Positions 16,013 through 25,534 of a DNA stretch of 64,000 bases are shown piece by piece. This stretch comes from CAYXLI01 sp964464925 (GTDB lineage Bacteria > Acidobacteriota > Terriglobia > Bryobacterales > Bryobacteraceae): contig CAYXLI010000004.1 in assembly GCA_964464925.1 (NCBI GenBank), forward strand, positions 124,001 to 188,000. Reading direction: 5' to 3'. A model generated the notes under the pieces. The model was given only the letters and a program-made list of their open reading frames with translations. It ran no database searches and was not told where the DNA came from. Position numbers and translations under genes: made by a program. Each line of letters begins with the position of its first letter. Position 1 is the stretch's first letter.

Positions 16013-17582
16013 TGTATTTGTGTCTCGTTGCTGTCCAGGTAGTTTGACCATATTCGCCCAGGTTCACCGTCCCCGTCATCTTGTCGCCTTCGACGGTTCC
16101 CGTGAACCCGTAAGAAAGGCGCGTGCCTTCCACACGATGAGAGCTGTGGAAACGAACGGTGTTGGCAGCGACGGAGCCGGTCAGATCTCCGGAGTAGTAT
16201 TCGCCCCGGTGAGTACCCAAAAGCTTCTCGCCGTCCTGTTCGAGAACAAGTCTATGAGTGGAGGAGCCTGGGCCGAACTCGAGCTTTGTCTCCCACTGCC
16301 CCGCTACCGATGCCGGCTTGCCTTCCGGTGGCCGTGGCGGGTCATTGAACTTCGGCGGAGAAGACAAAACTGCGTAGAGGCGGTCCGCAAGGATCTTCTC
16401 CTCACCCGGCATCATTTGATACGGAATGAACCATGCGGTGCTGGCCATCTTGTCCGGGCGGTTGCCGGTGGCGCCCGCGATCACGATGCGGGGCTCCGTA
16501 TCGAGCAGCGTTTTGCTCAATTCCTGACCTGTAATACCGAGTTTGGCCCCGTCCCACTGAATTGTGAGGCGCGGAGAGCGATTAGACAGGTCGGCACTCG
16601 GTTGGGTGATCGCGTAGGTCACGCCATCAATCTTCTGGACACGCGAGCCGACGTGTTCGAGTGCAGCCTCCCACTGCTTCCATTCGGCCTTGTGGTCGCG
16701 CTTCACCCACATCTCAACCGCGGCCAACATCCCCATGATCTCTTCCTTACCCACCTTGAGGGAACGGCCAAATGCATGGTGAGGAGCGCTGTTTGCCCAC
16801 GCAGCCTGCAACCATGCTTTGTCACCAAGCAGCAGACCGGCAGCCTGAGGTCCACGGAGGCACTTGCCTCCGCTATAGGCGACCGCGGTGGCGCCGCGTT
16901 CGAGATGCACGTTGGGCTTGAGAGTGAGGATCTCCGCGGCAGCGTCGACGAGCACAGGAACGCCATGGCGCTTGGCGATTTCCGAAACGGCACGAGTCCC
17001 GAGGGGGCCGTCATCGCCTGGTCCGCCAAGGATGTAGACCATCGCGGTGCGCTCATTGAACGCAGCATCGAGCTGTTCCTTGTCATGCACTTCGATGATC
17101 TTCGTGCCGACCATGCGAACTGCGTGATCGTAGACATTGCGTGAATACGACGGAATGATTACTTCGTTCTTCAGCCCTTCCAGGTTGGGCAGGCGCTGCA
17201 TACGCTCCGGGTTGTTTGCGGCGATAGCCGCGCAGGTGCAGTGGGTGATCGCGGCACAGCAACCGGCCGTGATGATTCCCCATTCAGCACCGGTCAATTC
17301 GGCAAGCCGATTGCCGACGCCGTCCATCAACTCGTCCATGTGGACGAAATGGCGGGAAGCCTCATCCATAGCACGCTTTACCTCAGGTAGCGTTTGCGAA
17401 CCTGTGATGATTGTGAACGTGCCCCGTGCGTTGACAATGGGACGTATTCCGATGGACTGATAAAGCCGCGCCCCTAATTCCAAAGGCGCCGTCGCGGCAG
17501 CCCGTAGCCGCCCACCGAAAGCTTGGGCGGCGGCCAGCAAGCCACCTTGGCGGAAGAGTTGACGCCGGTTTTGCATACTCAT
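16005..17582 (-). CDS. SelA-like PLP-dependent enzyme (ammonia-lyase type), Tat-exported
   Basis: A fold-type I PLP enzyme of the SelA/DgaE branch. The 525-residue protein has AEWGIITAGCCAAITHC, VDAAAE near residue 213, and the PLP lysine in YSGGKCLRGPQ (about Lys240). Related enzymes remove ammonia from 2-amino-sugar acids such as D-glucosaminate phosphate. The N-terminus (NRRQLFRQGG plus an alanine-rich region) looks like a Tat signal. A beta-rich C-terminal extension of about 110 residues (from about 415) follows the catalytic part. The gene is downstream of the metallohydrolases and coupled to the RidA gene, consistent with a pathway that deacylates and then deaminates its substrate. Confidence 0.78.
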   Translation of the reverse strand: MSMQNRRQLFRQGGLLAAAQAFGGRLRAAATAPLELGARLYQSIGIRPIVNARGTFTIITGSQTLPEVKRAMDEASRHFVHMDELMDGVGNRLAELTGAEWGIITAGCCAAITHCTCAAIAANNPERMQRLPNLEGLKNEVIIPSYSRNVYDHAVRMVGTKIIEVHDKEQLDAAFNERTAMVYILGGPGDDGPLGTRAVSEIAKRHGVPVLVDAAAEILTLKPNVHLERGATAVAYSGGKCLRGPQAAGLLLGDKAWLQAAWANSAPHHAFGRSLKVGKEEIMGMLAAVEMWVKRDHKAEWKQWEAALEHVGSRVQKIDGVTYAITQPSADLSNRSPRLTIQWDGAKLGITGQELSKTLLDTEPRIVIAGATGNRPDKMASTAWFIPYQMMPGEEKILADRLYAVLSSPPKFNDPPRPPEGKPASVAGQWETKLEFGPGSSTHRLVLEQDGEKLLGTHRGEYYSGDLTGSVAANTVRFHSSHRVEGTRLSYGFTGTVEGDKMTGTVNLGEYGQTTWTATRHKYNG

Positions 17583-17588
17583 GACTCC

Positions 17589-18350
17589 TTAATGCGCCGC
17601 CGGGCGGCGTCTCGAATATCCATCAAAACGCGGGTCGCCTTGCGGTCCGTAGTCTGATGGCAGTTTATCCCATCGCTCACGCGAGAGGCCGTTCAGGTCG
17701 TAAACTACTCGGCCATCGCGGAGCGTCAGTTCGCAGGTAAGCTTCTTGTCACCATCCATACGCGCGCCGTTCATATCGACAAATCCAAAATGGCCCTTCT
17801 CCAGCCGAAGCACGGCAATGTCGGCCGGCGCTCCCACGGAGAGATGGCCGAGTTCTTCGTGCTTGATCTCCTTTGCGGGATTCCAAGTCGATTTCTGAAT
17901 CACGTCGTCGAGTGACATGCCCAGAGCCAACATCTTGTCCATGACGTTCAGCATGTCCTTCATGCCGGCGTTCATGCTTCCAGTGTGCAAGTCAGTGGAA
18001 ATCGAATCCGGAGCGAAACCCGCCTTCATCAGTGGTGCGGCCACGCGCCAAAGGAAACTTCCGCCGCCGTGCCCCACGTCGAACATCACGCCGCGCTGCC
18101 GGCCCTCCCGCATCGCTTTGCTCGGACCGAGGGTGTCGTCCTGCTCGCCACGGAGGCCGGAGTACATGTGCGTGTAGATGTCGCCCGGTCGCAAGACCTT
18201 GGTCAGCAGATCGTAAACGGGCCGTTCCACCTTCTTACTTCCAAAGTCGATCATGACTGGAATGTTCGCGGCATTGCCCGCCTCCACCGCCCGTTCATAA
18301 GGCGCCCATTCCGGACCGGCGTAATGAGCGCTCTTGACACCGACAATCAG
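17589..18350 (-). pseudogene. Deacetylase-type metallohydrolase, C-terminal part after frameshift
   Basis: This is the downstream part of a deacetylase-family amidohydrolase broken by a frameshift. The frame reads LIVGVKSAHYAGPEW from about 18350, continues through IPVMIDFG and RPGDIYTHMYSG, and ends RRRPAAH. It aligns end to end with residues 175-400 of the intact neighbour at 18889-20124, including the lysine of VKSAHY and the histidines GHGGGSF and STDLHTGSMN. The first usable start codon in this frame is GTG 18287. One missing base near 18352-18358 would restore a single frame. It may be a recent mutation or a sequencing error. Confidence 0.8.
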
Positions 18351-18874
18351 GCCCTGTACTTGTTCGCCATAGCAGCAGTAGGCGCGGCCTCCATGTCGTT
18401 GAGGTCCTGCTCATATTTGCCTCCTCGCATTCCGTTGCCGACGATGTTGATAAAGGCGAGGACGCGCGTGCGTGACCTGTCGATCACGCGGTTCTTGAAA
18501 TCCTCAAAGTTCCTCCATCCGGCACAGCCCGCATCGGCAACGGTCGTTACGCCCGTTCGGAACGTGAAGCCGTCCGGATATACGCTCAGATCGCCCGCGT
18601 AGGAACCGCGCTCTCCAGTCCCGGCGTATACATGCACGTGGATATCGATCAACCCCGGAGTGACATAAAGGCCGGTCGCGTTCACCACTTTGAAGGCGTG
18701 CGCAGCGGGAATATTTTCCGCGATGGCAGCGATCTTTCCGTCTTTAATCGCAACGTCACGAACTGCGCTGATCTTGTTTTTTGCGTCGACCACGTGACCG
18801 CCCTTTAGAAGGAGGTCGTAATCGGATTGCGCCATCGCCGTTACGGCGAAAAAGAGTGCTGTGATCCATCTCAT
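18347..18874 (-). pseudogene. Deacetylase-type metallohydrolase, N-terminal part before frameshift
   Basis: The upstream part of the broken metallohydrolase: a signal peptide (MRWITALFFAVTAMA), DYDLLLKGGHVVDAKN and the metal-binding DIHVHVY, all matching the intact paralogue next door. It stops at a TGA (18347) right after AMANKY where the paralogue continues DLIVGFKSAHY. ATG 18874 was chosen: it starts the signal peptide and lies 15 bp after the paralogue's stop codon. Without the rest of the barrel this fragment cannot be a complete enzyme. Confidence 0.8.
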
Positions 18875-18888
18875 CGTTAATGAAGATA

Positions 18889-20124
18889 CTACTTCTTTTG
18901 CATCCAACTGTGTTTTTGATACTGGAAGGTTTGCCAGTCCTCCGCCGCGCGGCCGTTCAAGTCCCAGACAACTTTTCCAGCACGAACGGTGAGTTCACAA
19001 ACGATCATACGATCGCCATATTTCCTCGCTCCTGCTGAATCGATAAGACCGAACTTGCCGCGATGGACTCGAAAGACTGCAATGTCCGCCTCTGAGCCGA
19101 TGTCGAGGTTACCGAGTTGCGGGCGATGGATCTCCTTTGCCGGATTCCAGGTCGACATGCGGATCACGTCGGACAATGGCGAGCCGAGATTGAGGATCTT
19201 TGTCATCGTGTGCACCATGTCTTTCATTCCGGCGTTCATGCTGTTGACGTGCAGGTCGGTGGAGATCGAATCCGGATAGAAGTGCTCGGCATAAGCCGGG
19301 ACGGCGACATACCAATAGAAACTGCCTGCGCCGTGGCCAAGATCGAAGATGATGCCGCGCTTGCGGCCGGCTTCCATTGCGGGATTCAGACTGCCGTCCT
19401 CGAGCAGTTCCTGGCGGTGGCCGGAGTAGCAGTGCGTATAGATGTCCCCAGGCCGCAGCTTGTCCATAAACAACGTATTGAGGTTGCGGACAGAGTTGAT
19501 ACGACCGAAATCGACCATGACCGGAAGTTTCGTGATCTCGCCGGCTTTCACCGCGTTGCTAACTGATTCCCAGGCGGGTCCTGCGTAGTGGGCGCTCTTG
19601 AATCCGACGATCAGGTCCGGGTTCGCCTTGGCCACCGCGGCGGCAGCTTGAACATCCAACTGTGAAAGGTCATCTTCTTTGCCTGTTCCCATTCCCGCGG
19701 AAACTATGTTGAGCAATGCAAGCACGCGAGTTTTGGAATGGCGAATAATGCGGTCCCGGAAATCGGGGAAACTGGCAGCGCCGGAGGAACCCGCATCCAC
19801 CATCGTGGTCACGCCGCTACGGAAGGAGAAGGCGTCGGGTTGAACCGCCTCCCCGCCCGGCTCGCGCCACATGTACACATGCACGTGAAGGTCGATCAGT
19901 CCTGGCGTCACGTAAAGGCCGGCCGCGTCGATGGTCTTGGCGGCATCGGAAGAAGGAAGGTTTTCGGCAACGCGCGCGATCTTTCCTTGCGCGACCGCAA
20001 CATCCAAGACGCGATCCACGTTGTTCTTCGGATCGATCACATGGCCGCCCTTCAGCAGGAGGTCATACTTTGGCTGCGCTGCGAGCAGGCAGTCCAGAAA
20101 AAGAAACAGGAGGCCAAGCCACAT
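18889..20124 (-). CDS. Exported deacetylase-type metallohydrolase (amidohydrolase superfamily)
   Basis: Intact 411-residue member of the EF_0837/AHA_3915-like deacetylase group. A signal peptide (about residues 1-17) precedes KGGHVIDPKN, the metal ligands in DLHVHVYMW, the likely carboxylated lysine in GFKSAHYAGP, and histidines in YTHCYSGHRQE, LGHGAGSF and STDLHVNSMN. Characterised relatives deacylate N-acyl amino acids or amino-sugar derivatives, so release of a free amine for the SelA-like enzyme downstream is plausible. It follows the Oar receptor gene with no gap (stop 20125, start 20124) and is followed by a related frameshifted copy. Confidence 0.83.
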   Translation of the reverse strand: MWLGLLFLFLDCLLAAQPKYDLLLKGGHVIDPKNNVDRVLDVAVAQGKIARVAENLPSSDAAKTIDAAGLYVTPGLIDLHVHVYMWREPGGEAVQPDAFSFRSGVTTMVDAGSSGAASFPDFRDRIIRHSKTRVLALLNIVSAGMGTGKEDDLSQLDVQAAAAVAKANPDLIVGFKSAHYAGPAWESVSNAVKAGEITKLPVMVDFGRINSVRNLNTLFMDKLRPGDIYTHCYSGHRQELLEDGSLNPAMEAGRKRGIIFDLGHGAGSFYWYVAVPAYAEHFYPDSISTDLHVNSMNAGMKDMVHTMTKILNLGSPLSDVIRMSTWNPAKEIHRPQLGNLDIGSEADIAVFRVHRGKFGLIDSAGARKYGDRMIVCELTVRAGKVVWDLNGRAAEDWQTFQYQKHSWMQKK

Positions 20125-23100
20125 TTAAAAAGCTAACCTCAATCCGAACTGGATGTCCCGATTCTCCGTGCTGGTGGACGTGATATTTCCAAACGCGGCC
20201 GTGCCGAAAGTGGAACTCGGATTGCTGAAATTCGGATGGTTCAGCAGGTTGAAGAACTCCGCGCGGAACTGGAGCCGCAGCCTCTCCTTGATCGGGAAGT
20301 TCTTGAACAGAGACGAATCCACGTTGACCAGGTTCGGACCGCGGAAAAGGTTCCTGCCCGCATTGCCGTACGTATAGAGCGCCGGGATGCCAAAGGCGGA
20401 GGGGTCAATGCAGCCGACCAGATGGCCGCGGCCGCAATTGGCGGACGCCTTCCCGATCACATTGGGGCGGTTCGTTCCTCCGCCGGACGTGTTCGCCGTA
20501 TCCGTACCGTACGTCACATTGAACGGCATACCGCTTTGCGCGGTGACAATCCCATTGAACTGCCAATTGCCGAACGTCGTCCGAAGGAATGCATTGGCGT
20601 TCTTCATGAAAGGAATGTCGTACACAAAGCTGGAGACCAGGCGATGGCGGATGTCCCAGTTTGAGCTGGCATAGTCGGCAGCCCAATTGTACGGGTTCTT
20701 TGGTGCACCGCCGTTGTTGGAATCGCTTGACACGTCTAGAGAGTGTGCCCAAGTGTAATGGGTCATGAACTGGATGCCGTGGCTTAAACGCTGCTTCAGC
20801 ACGACGCTGAGCCCGTGATAATTGGCGACTTCATCGTTCTGGACGGTACGGATCTGTCCCCAGAGCGGATTTGGGCGGCGAGAAGCCACCGGGCCCGGGC
20901 CGGGTGGCGGGGTGTTGTTATAGAAGCTGCGATCCAAATGATAGCTGTGCGAGCCGAGGTACTGGACTTGAAACGCGCTGCCACGCCAGAACTCACGATC
21001 CACACCGAGACTCCATTGGTTCATCGTGGCCGACGGGAGGTATGGGCTGTCGGTGATGACGTTGGGAATGGTCGGCGCGGCAGCGGAGACGCTCGGCACG
21101 GGGTTCAGAAGAGATAGAGTCGGCATTGTCGCAGCTCCCGTGTACGTCACCACGGGGCTAAATGGGGGATTCGTGGTGAGAAATGTAAAGCTGTTCGTCT
21201 GGTTCGGATTGTAGTAGATTCCTGCGCCCGCGCGAATGATCGTCTTCTCCGTGAGGCGATAGGCAAGGCCGAGTCGCGGCGCCCAGTTGTTATGGTTCGG
21301 ATCAATGAACCGAAAGCCTGGCTGTGGGGGATTTGTGGGTATGAGCTGCGTTTGCTGCCGGTTCAGGAGCGTCGCGTAGCCGTTCACGCTGTAAGGAACT
21401 GTTGGCAACTCATACCGCAGGCCGATGTTAACCGACAGCTTGCGTGTGGCCTGCCACTTGTCCAGCACGAAAAAGCCATCGCGCCAGGCGGCGACCACGC
21501 CCTTAATTTCAGGCCCGGCCGTTGTATCATTCGCCTGAATTCCGAGCATAAAATCCGCCGGAGCATAGCCTGTGTACTGGCCAGTGAAGTTGAAGACGCC
21601 GCGTGGGCTGTTTACGGCGGCGCGGCCCGTGATCAGTTTTCGGAACTCTGCTCCCGCCATGATCGTGTGGGCGCCGCGTGTCCAACTGATCTGGTCGAAG
21701 CCTTGCCAGGTCTTGTCGTCCTGAAACCAGTTTGTGCCGCTGTTGCCGAATCCTGTGAAGCCGTTGATATTGAATTCGGGAATGCCGGGGTTGGCGAAGC
21801 GCACGTCACCATCGAAGCCGGGGATGCCCAGTTGTGAGCCGGCATCGTTCAGGCCATTCACATAGAAGTAGTTGAGCGTGGATGTCTCGAAGAACTGGTA
21901 GCCGAAGCGCATGTCATTCACCATGTTCGGCGTGAACGTGTGCGTGTAACCAACGCTGTAATTATGGCTATCGACGGGCGACGTGCTGCCGCTGGTTGGG
22001 TTCAACGATCCGGCCAGCAGGTTCATCGACTGCTGCTGCCAGCGGAAGAACAGACGCACTTTGTCCCCGATGTTCTGATCGAGACGGTCCACCGACTGGT
22101 CGGTATTGTTGTTATTCGCGATCGGCCCGCTGATGTTGTTCGTAATGCCCGAGTTTGTGGGCGCCGCGTAATAGGGCCGCAGCTTCAAGGCAAATGGGGA
22201 GAGACGCGCAGTTGGAATGACGTTGCCGGGAAAAGGCGCATTGCCGTTAGCGGGATCCTTAACAACCGTCGTGGTCTCGGAGAAATCACCACCCCACATC
22301 TTCGGCGTAAGCACCTGGTTGAGAGACGTACTCGCGCGGATCTGACGAAGGCCTTCGTACGACACCATAAAGAACGATTTATTCCGGCCATCGTAGAGCT
22401 TAGGGACGAAGATGGGACCATCCAGTTCGAAGCCGAACTGATTCTGCCGTAGAGGGTTCTTCTTCCCTTGTGGGTTAGCCAGTGTTGGCGTGAGGAAAAA
22501 TGGCTTGGCGTCAAACTTGTCATTGCGAACGAATTCGACGGCGCTCCCATGCAGCGAGTTCGTGCCGCTCTTGGTGACTACGTTAATGTGCACACCAAGA
22601 TATGCACCATACTGCGCGGAGTAAGTTCCGGTCTGAACCTCCACTTCCTGAACGGCATCCACTGCCGGTCGCGTGGGGGTAGTGGTAATGAGGTTGTTCA
22701 CTACGCTGATACCGTCAAGCGAAACGCTGTTCTGAATTTCCCGCGTGCCCGCTCCGATGAAGTCCTGCCCGGGCGGCACACCGTTGGTTGCTTTCAATCC
22801 CTGAATCACTCCAGGCGTGATAGTCGCGAGTTTCAGTGGATCGCGGCCATTCAGCGGCAATTCAGCGACGTTGCGAGTACTGATGGTGTCTGAGACGCTT
22901 GCGTCGTCCGTCTTGATTAACTGGGCCGAGGCTTCCACCGAGACCGTCTGCTTCAGCTCACCGATCTTCAGGACAGCATCGTTGCGAACGATCTGGTTCG
23001 TCTCCACCTGGATGTTGGTGGCTTTGTAAGTCTGAAACCCGGATTGCTGAATGGTCAACTCGTACGTGCCGGCGCGGATGAACTGGATAACGTAGTAACC

Positions 23101-23283
23101 CTGTTCATTTGTCGTCGCCGGGTATGTTTCGCTCGTTCCGGTATTGAGCGCACTCACCGAGGCGCCGGAGATCGATTTGCCAGTGGCGTCTGTAACGGTA
23201 CCAACCAACGACGTCTGATTGGCTACCTGTGCGGATAGCGAGCTGCCGAAGAGGACACTCACCGCAATAAGCCTGTTGATCAT
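20125..23283 (-). CDS. Oar-like TonB-dependent outer-membrane receptor
   Basis: A 1052-residue outer-membrane protein. Signal peptide, then a carboxypeptidase-regulatory-like beta domain (about residues 20-100, SLVGTVTDATGKSISGA), then a TonB plug domain (VAELPLNGRDPLKL, VEVQTGTYSAQYG) and a long 22-strand-type barrel ending FGLRLAF with a terminal phenylalanine. Such receptors import large or oligomeric substrates and are abundant in Acidobacteriota. ATG 23283 was chosen: it starts the signal peptide and has AAGGGGAAAT before it, while the open frame extends 18 codons further. The substrate is probably the one processed by the enzymes encoded directly downstream. Confidence 0.92.
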   Translation of the reverse strand: MINRLIAVSVLFGSSLSAQVANQTSLVGTVTDATGKSISGASVSALNTGTSETYPATTNEQGYYVIQFIRAGTYELTIQQSGFQTYKATNIQVETNQIVRNDAVLKIGELKQTVSVEASAQLIKTDDASVSDTISTRNVAELPLNGRDPLKLATITPGVIQGLKATNGVPPGQDFIGAGTREIQNSVSLDGISVVNNLITTTPTRPAVDAVQEVEVQTGTYSAQYGAYLGVHINVVTKSGTNSLHGSAVEFVRNDKFDAKPFFLTPTLANPQGKKNPLRQNQFGFELDGPIFVPKLYDGRNKSFFMVSYEGLRQIRASTSLNQVLTPKMWGGDFSETTTVVKDPANGNAPFPGNVIPTARLSPFALKLRPYYAAPTNSGITNNISGPIANNNNTDQSVDRLDQNIGDKVRLFFRWQQQSMNLLAGSLNPTSGSTSPVDSHNYSVGYTHTFTPNMVNDMRFGYQFFETSTLNYFYVNGLNDAGSQLGIPGFDGDVRFANPGIPEFNINGFTGFGNSGTNWFQDDKTWQGFDQISWTRGAHTIMAGAEFRKLITGRAAVNSPRGVFNFTGQYTGYAPADFMLGIQANDTTAGPEIKGVVAAWRDGFFVLDKWQATRKLSVNIGLRYELPTVPYSVNGYATLLNRQQTQLIPTNPPQPGFRFIDPNHNNWAPRLGLAYRLTEKTIIRAGAGIYYNPNQTNSFTFLTTNPPFSPVVTYTGAATMPTLSLLNPVPSVSAAAPTIPNVITDSPYLPSATMNQWSLGVDREFWRGSAFQVQYLGSHSYHLDRSFYNNTPPPGPGPVASRRPNPLWGQIRTVQNDEVANYHGLSVVLKQRLSHGIQFMTHYTWAHSLDVSSDSNNGGAPKNPYNWAADYASSNWDIRHRLVSSFVYDIPFMKNANAFLRTTFGNWQFNGIVTAQSGMPFNVTYGTDTANTSGGGTNRPNVIGKASANCGRGHLVGCIDPSAFGIPALYTYGNAGRNLFRGPNLVNVDSSLFKNFPIKERLRLQFRAEFFNLLNHPNFSNPSSTFGTAAFGNITSTSTENRDIQFGLRLAF

Positions 23284-23378
23284 ATTTCCCCTTGCGTCCG
23301 TGGTGAACGGTTTGAGGAAGTATAACCGGATTTTCACAACCGGAAAAGAGGTGGTTACTAAAAAACAGCGTACGCGAG

Positions 23379-24296
23379 CTAATGGAACAAGTCGATGACC
23401 GCGTATGAGTTCACTTCGGGAACGGTAAATTCGGTAGCGCCGCTCTCCGTTGCATAATCCCGAACTGCGTCGGCAGGAGCGCCGAAGGCTCTCAGTTCGG
23501 CGCGCGAGAAAGAACCCACAACTCGTACACGCAGTCCACGGACTGGGCGATTGGCATAGTTCAACAAGTGCACACGCGCCCGGGAACCGTTGCCGGTGAG
23601 GCGTCCAATTACGACTTCACTGCCGTAGATGCGCATGGCACGCCGGTCATCTGTCAGCTCGTACCGGATCTGATGTGCGAGTTCGTCCGGATTCAGGGCC
23701 GCCTCCTTCGGGTACTTCTTGGAGCCCAGCGTCACGTTGATGGGAAGCTTGCTGTCCGGTTGACGAACGATGCGATACAGAAGATTGCGGCGGCTGAGCA
23801 GGTTCATCAACTCGCCGCATTCCGAGCTGCCGTCATCCATCACGCCGATGTTGGCCACTGCCGGCAAATCCACCGAAGGTAGTTCCTTGAGAAAAGCCAG
23901 CATATCGTTAAAAGGAGCAAGACCGTTCGCATCGGTGTGGATGACAGCATTGGCGTTATAAGCGTAAGCCTCAGCCGCGGCGAGGGCGGCGCTTTGCCCC
24001 GCTGCGTCGTACTGATACTGCGCTTCAGGGTGACGAAGGAGGATCCAGCCGTTTGCATCGATCCAGGGAGCAGCGGTTGCAGTGGCCACATTGGTCCGGT
24101 ATTGGACCTTAGGGCCGCTCAGCTTTGTCAGCTTAGCGGGATCGACAACCTCAACCCGGATCCCGGGCTGAGTGTTCCATTCAGCCGCTACGCTTTGAGA
24201 TACGGCAATGGCAGCCAACTGTTTTGCCTGCGGTACTGACGCGGGTGGTTGGTCCACGAACAGACGTGGAAGCAGGACTGCAAGCAGCAGAATCAC
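23379..24296 (-). CDS. Exported protein of unknown function
   Basis: Not recognised. A 305-residue protein with an N-terminal hydrophobic signal (MILLLAVLLPRLFV). The middle part mentions a substrate-domain-like IGVMDDGSSECGELMNLL and the C-terminal 90 residues look like a beta-sandwich (VHLLNYANRPVRGLRVRV, TVPEVNSYAVIDLF), a shape seen at the ends of glycosidases and related exported proteins. Its start overlaps the DUF362 gene by 4 bp, so the two are translated together upstream of the Oar receptor. A carbohydrate-related role is only a guess. Confidence 0.7.
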   Translation of the reverse strand: MILLLAVLLPRLFVDQPPASVPQAKQLAAIAVSQSVAAEWNTQPGIRVEVVDPAKLTKLSGPKVQYRTNVATATAAPWIDANGWILLRHPEAQYQYDAAGQSAALAAAEAYAYNANAVIHTDANGLAPFNDMLAFLKELPSVDLPAVANIGVMDDGSSECGELMNLLSRRNLLYRIVRQPDSKLPINVTLGSKKYPKEAALNPDELAHQIRYELTDDRRAMRIYGSEVVIGRLTGNGSRARVHLLNYANRPVRGLRVRVVGSFSRAELRAFGAPADAVRDYATESGATEFTVPEVNSYAVIDLFH

Positions 24297-25417
24297 AGCT
24301 GCACGCTCATCAGTTGGATACGAGCTTTGTCATAAACACCAAGGCCGAGACGGCTCGCGTACTCGATGTGGCCAGGTTCGCGAATGAAGCGGTTGGAGCG
24401 TACGTTGTCGCCAGGATTGTTGCTGAGCTGTTCTGTGGAGCGATCCCAAACTGAGCGCGCGCCTTCCTGGCGGCGCTTTTCCTCAATCACTTCAATGAGC
24501 AGACGATCGATCGCGACCGGGTCTGTACCAATCATCAACTGCTTCGGAAAATAACGGAACTGCCGGCGCGTAGAGAAGGGGCCGCCATGCCATACTCCCC
24601 GGAATCCATCCATGACGTTGAGAACTGTTTTAGATCTCAACGGCTCGACCGAGGCGAGTGTACCAATGAATGAGAGCGTATTGGTCTTCTCATGCTGATG
24701 CGAGCGTGCGACATTGGAGAAGTTCCCGTATGCGATGTTCTTCAAGCAGCCGGTCACTCCCGCGGCCTGATGGTCTTTCATGTTTGGAACGTTGATAATC
24801 TTGGTGAAGCGTTCGGTGACCATACGGACCAGATTGGATCGTGTGTCGTCCTCGCCGAAAAAGCTAACCTCCACGTAGGTTTTCGGATCATAGCCGAGGA
24901 TGGATCCACGCGGTGTCTCGACTGCGGCGATCGATACGCCCTCAGGCACTTGCTTCTCATAGTGCGCGTTTGTTAACTGATCGAGAAAACGTTCGTAAAT
25001 GCAGATCTGCGATTGCTTCAGTCCTACGGACATGAGGTTTGCAACAATTTCTCCGACGAGTTCGGGGGTGGACAGGATATTTGGCGATCCCGAGCAATTC
25101 ACTTTAATGCCGACAACGTCGGATGGAGTGAAGAAGGATGCCCAGGCATCCCGTGCGTCCTTGGTGTTGGTCAGCGTGCACATTCCGCGGTTCAGCATCT
25201 GTCCGGCAACAAGGCGGTCGACGCGTTCGGAATCCGTATCCACCACACGATCCGAGCTGACGCGGACAACAGCACCCGGGTAACGTCCCGGCATGCCTGC
25301 GCCCGGCTTATCACGGAACGGTGAGTTGATTTTGTATTGGGGCTCATTGGCGGCTGCCCTGGCAAGCGCGGGTAAAGCGGGTAAAGCAGCGCCCTGCAGA
25401 AACGTTCGGCGTCGCAT
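24293..25417 (-). CDS. DUF362 protein with Tat signal
   Basis: A 374-residue member of the DUF362 family. It begins with a Tat signal (MRRRTFLQGAALPALPALARA) and contains VVGIKVNCSGSPNILSTP, MTxxFTKIINVPNMKDH and GTDPVAIDRLLIEVIEE, characteristic of the family. Many DUF362 proteins carry ferredoxin clusters, but the cysteine motifs for such clusters are not obvious here. It is the first gene of the minus-strand cluster running to 15551 and is separated from the second Oar gene by a terminator, so the cluster promoter should be in 25418-25470. Function unknown. Confidence 0.78.
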   Translation of the reverse strand: MRRRTFLQGAALPALPALARAAANEPQYKINSPFRDKPGAGMPGRYPGAVVRVSSDRVVDTDSERVDRLVAGQMLNRGMCTLTNTKDARDAWASFFTPSDVVGIKVNCSGSPNILSTPELVGEIVANLMSVGLKQSQICIYERFLDQLTNAHYEKQVPEGVSIAAVETPRGSILGYDPKTYVEVSFFGEDDTRSNLVRMVTERFTKIINVPNMKDHQAAGVTGCLKNIAYGNFSNVARSHQHEKTNTLSFIGTLASVEPLRSKTVLNVMDGFRGVWHGGPFSTRRQFRYFPKQLMIGTDPVAIDRLLIEVIEEKRRQEGARSVWDRSTEQLSNNPGDNVRSNRFIREPGHIEYASRLGLGVYDKARIQLMSVQL

Positions 25418-25474
25418 AGATGAGTCCGTATTATTTCACAGAACGGCCTTAAGGGACGGCGAAACCAGTAGACA

Positions 25475-25510
25475 CAAAAAAAGCCGGCATTCTCAAACGA
25501 GAGTGCCGGC
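25475..25510 (-). terminator. Rho-independent terminator after the second Oar gene
   Basis: A 12-bp stem GCCGGCATTCTC / GAGAGTGCCGGC (25483-25494 with 25499-25510, one G-T wobble, AAAC loop). Read leftward it is followed by a run of T (the A-run at 25475-25482). It lies 24 bp after the stop of the Oar gene at 25535. Confidence 0.9.
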
Positions 25511-25534
25511 CGGAACAATTAAGGTCCTCTTGTC

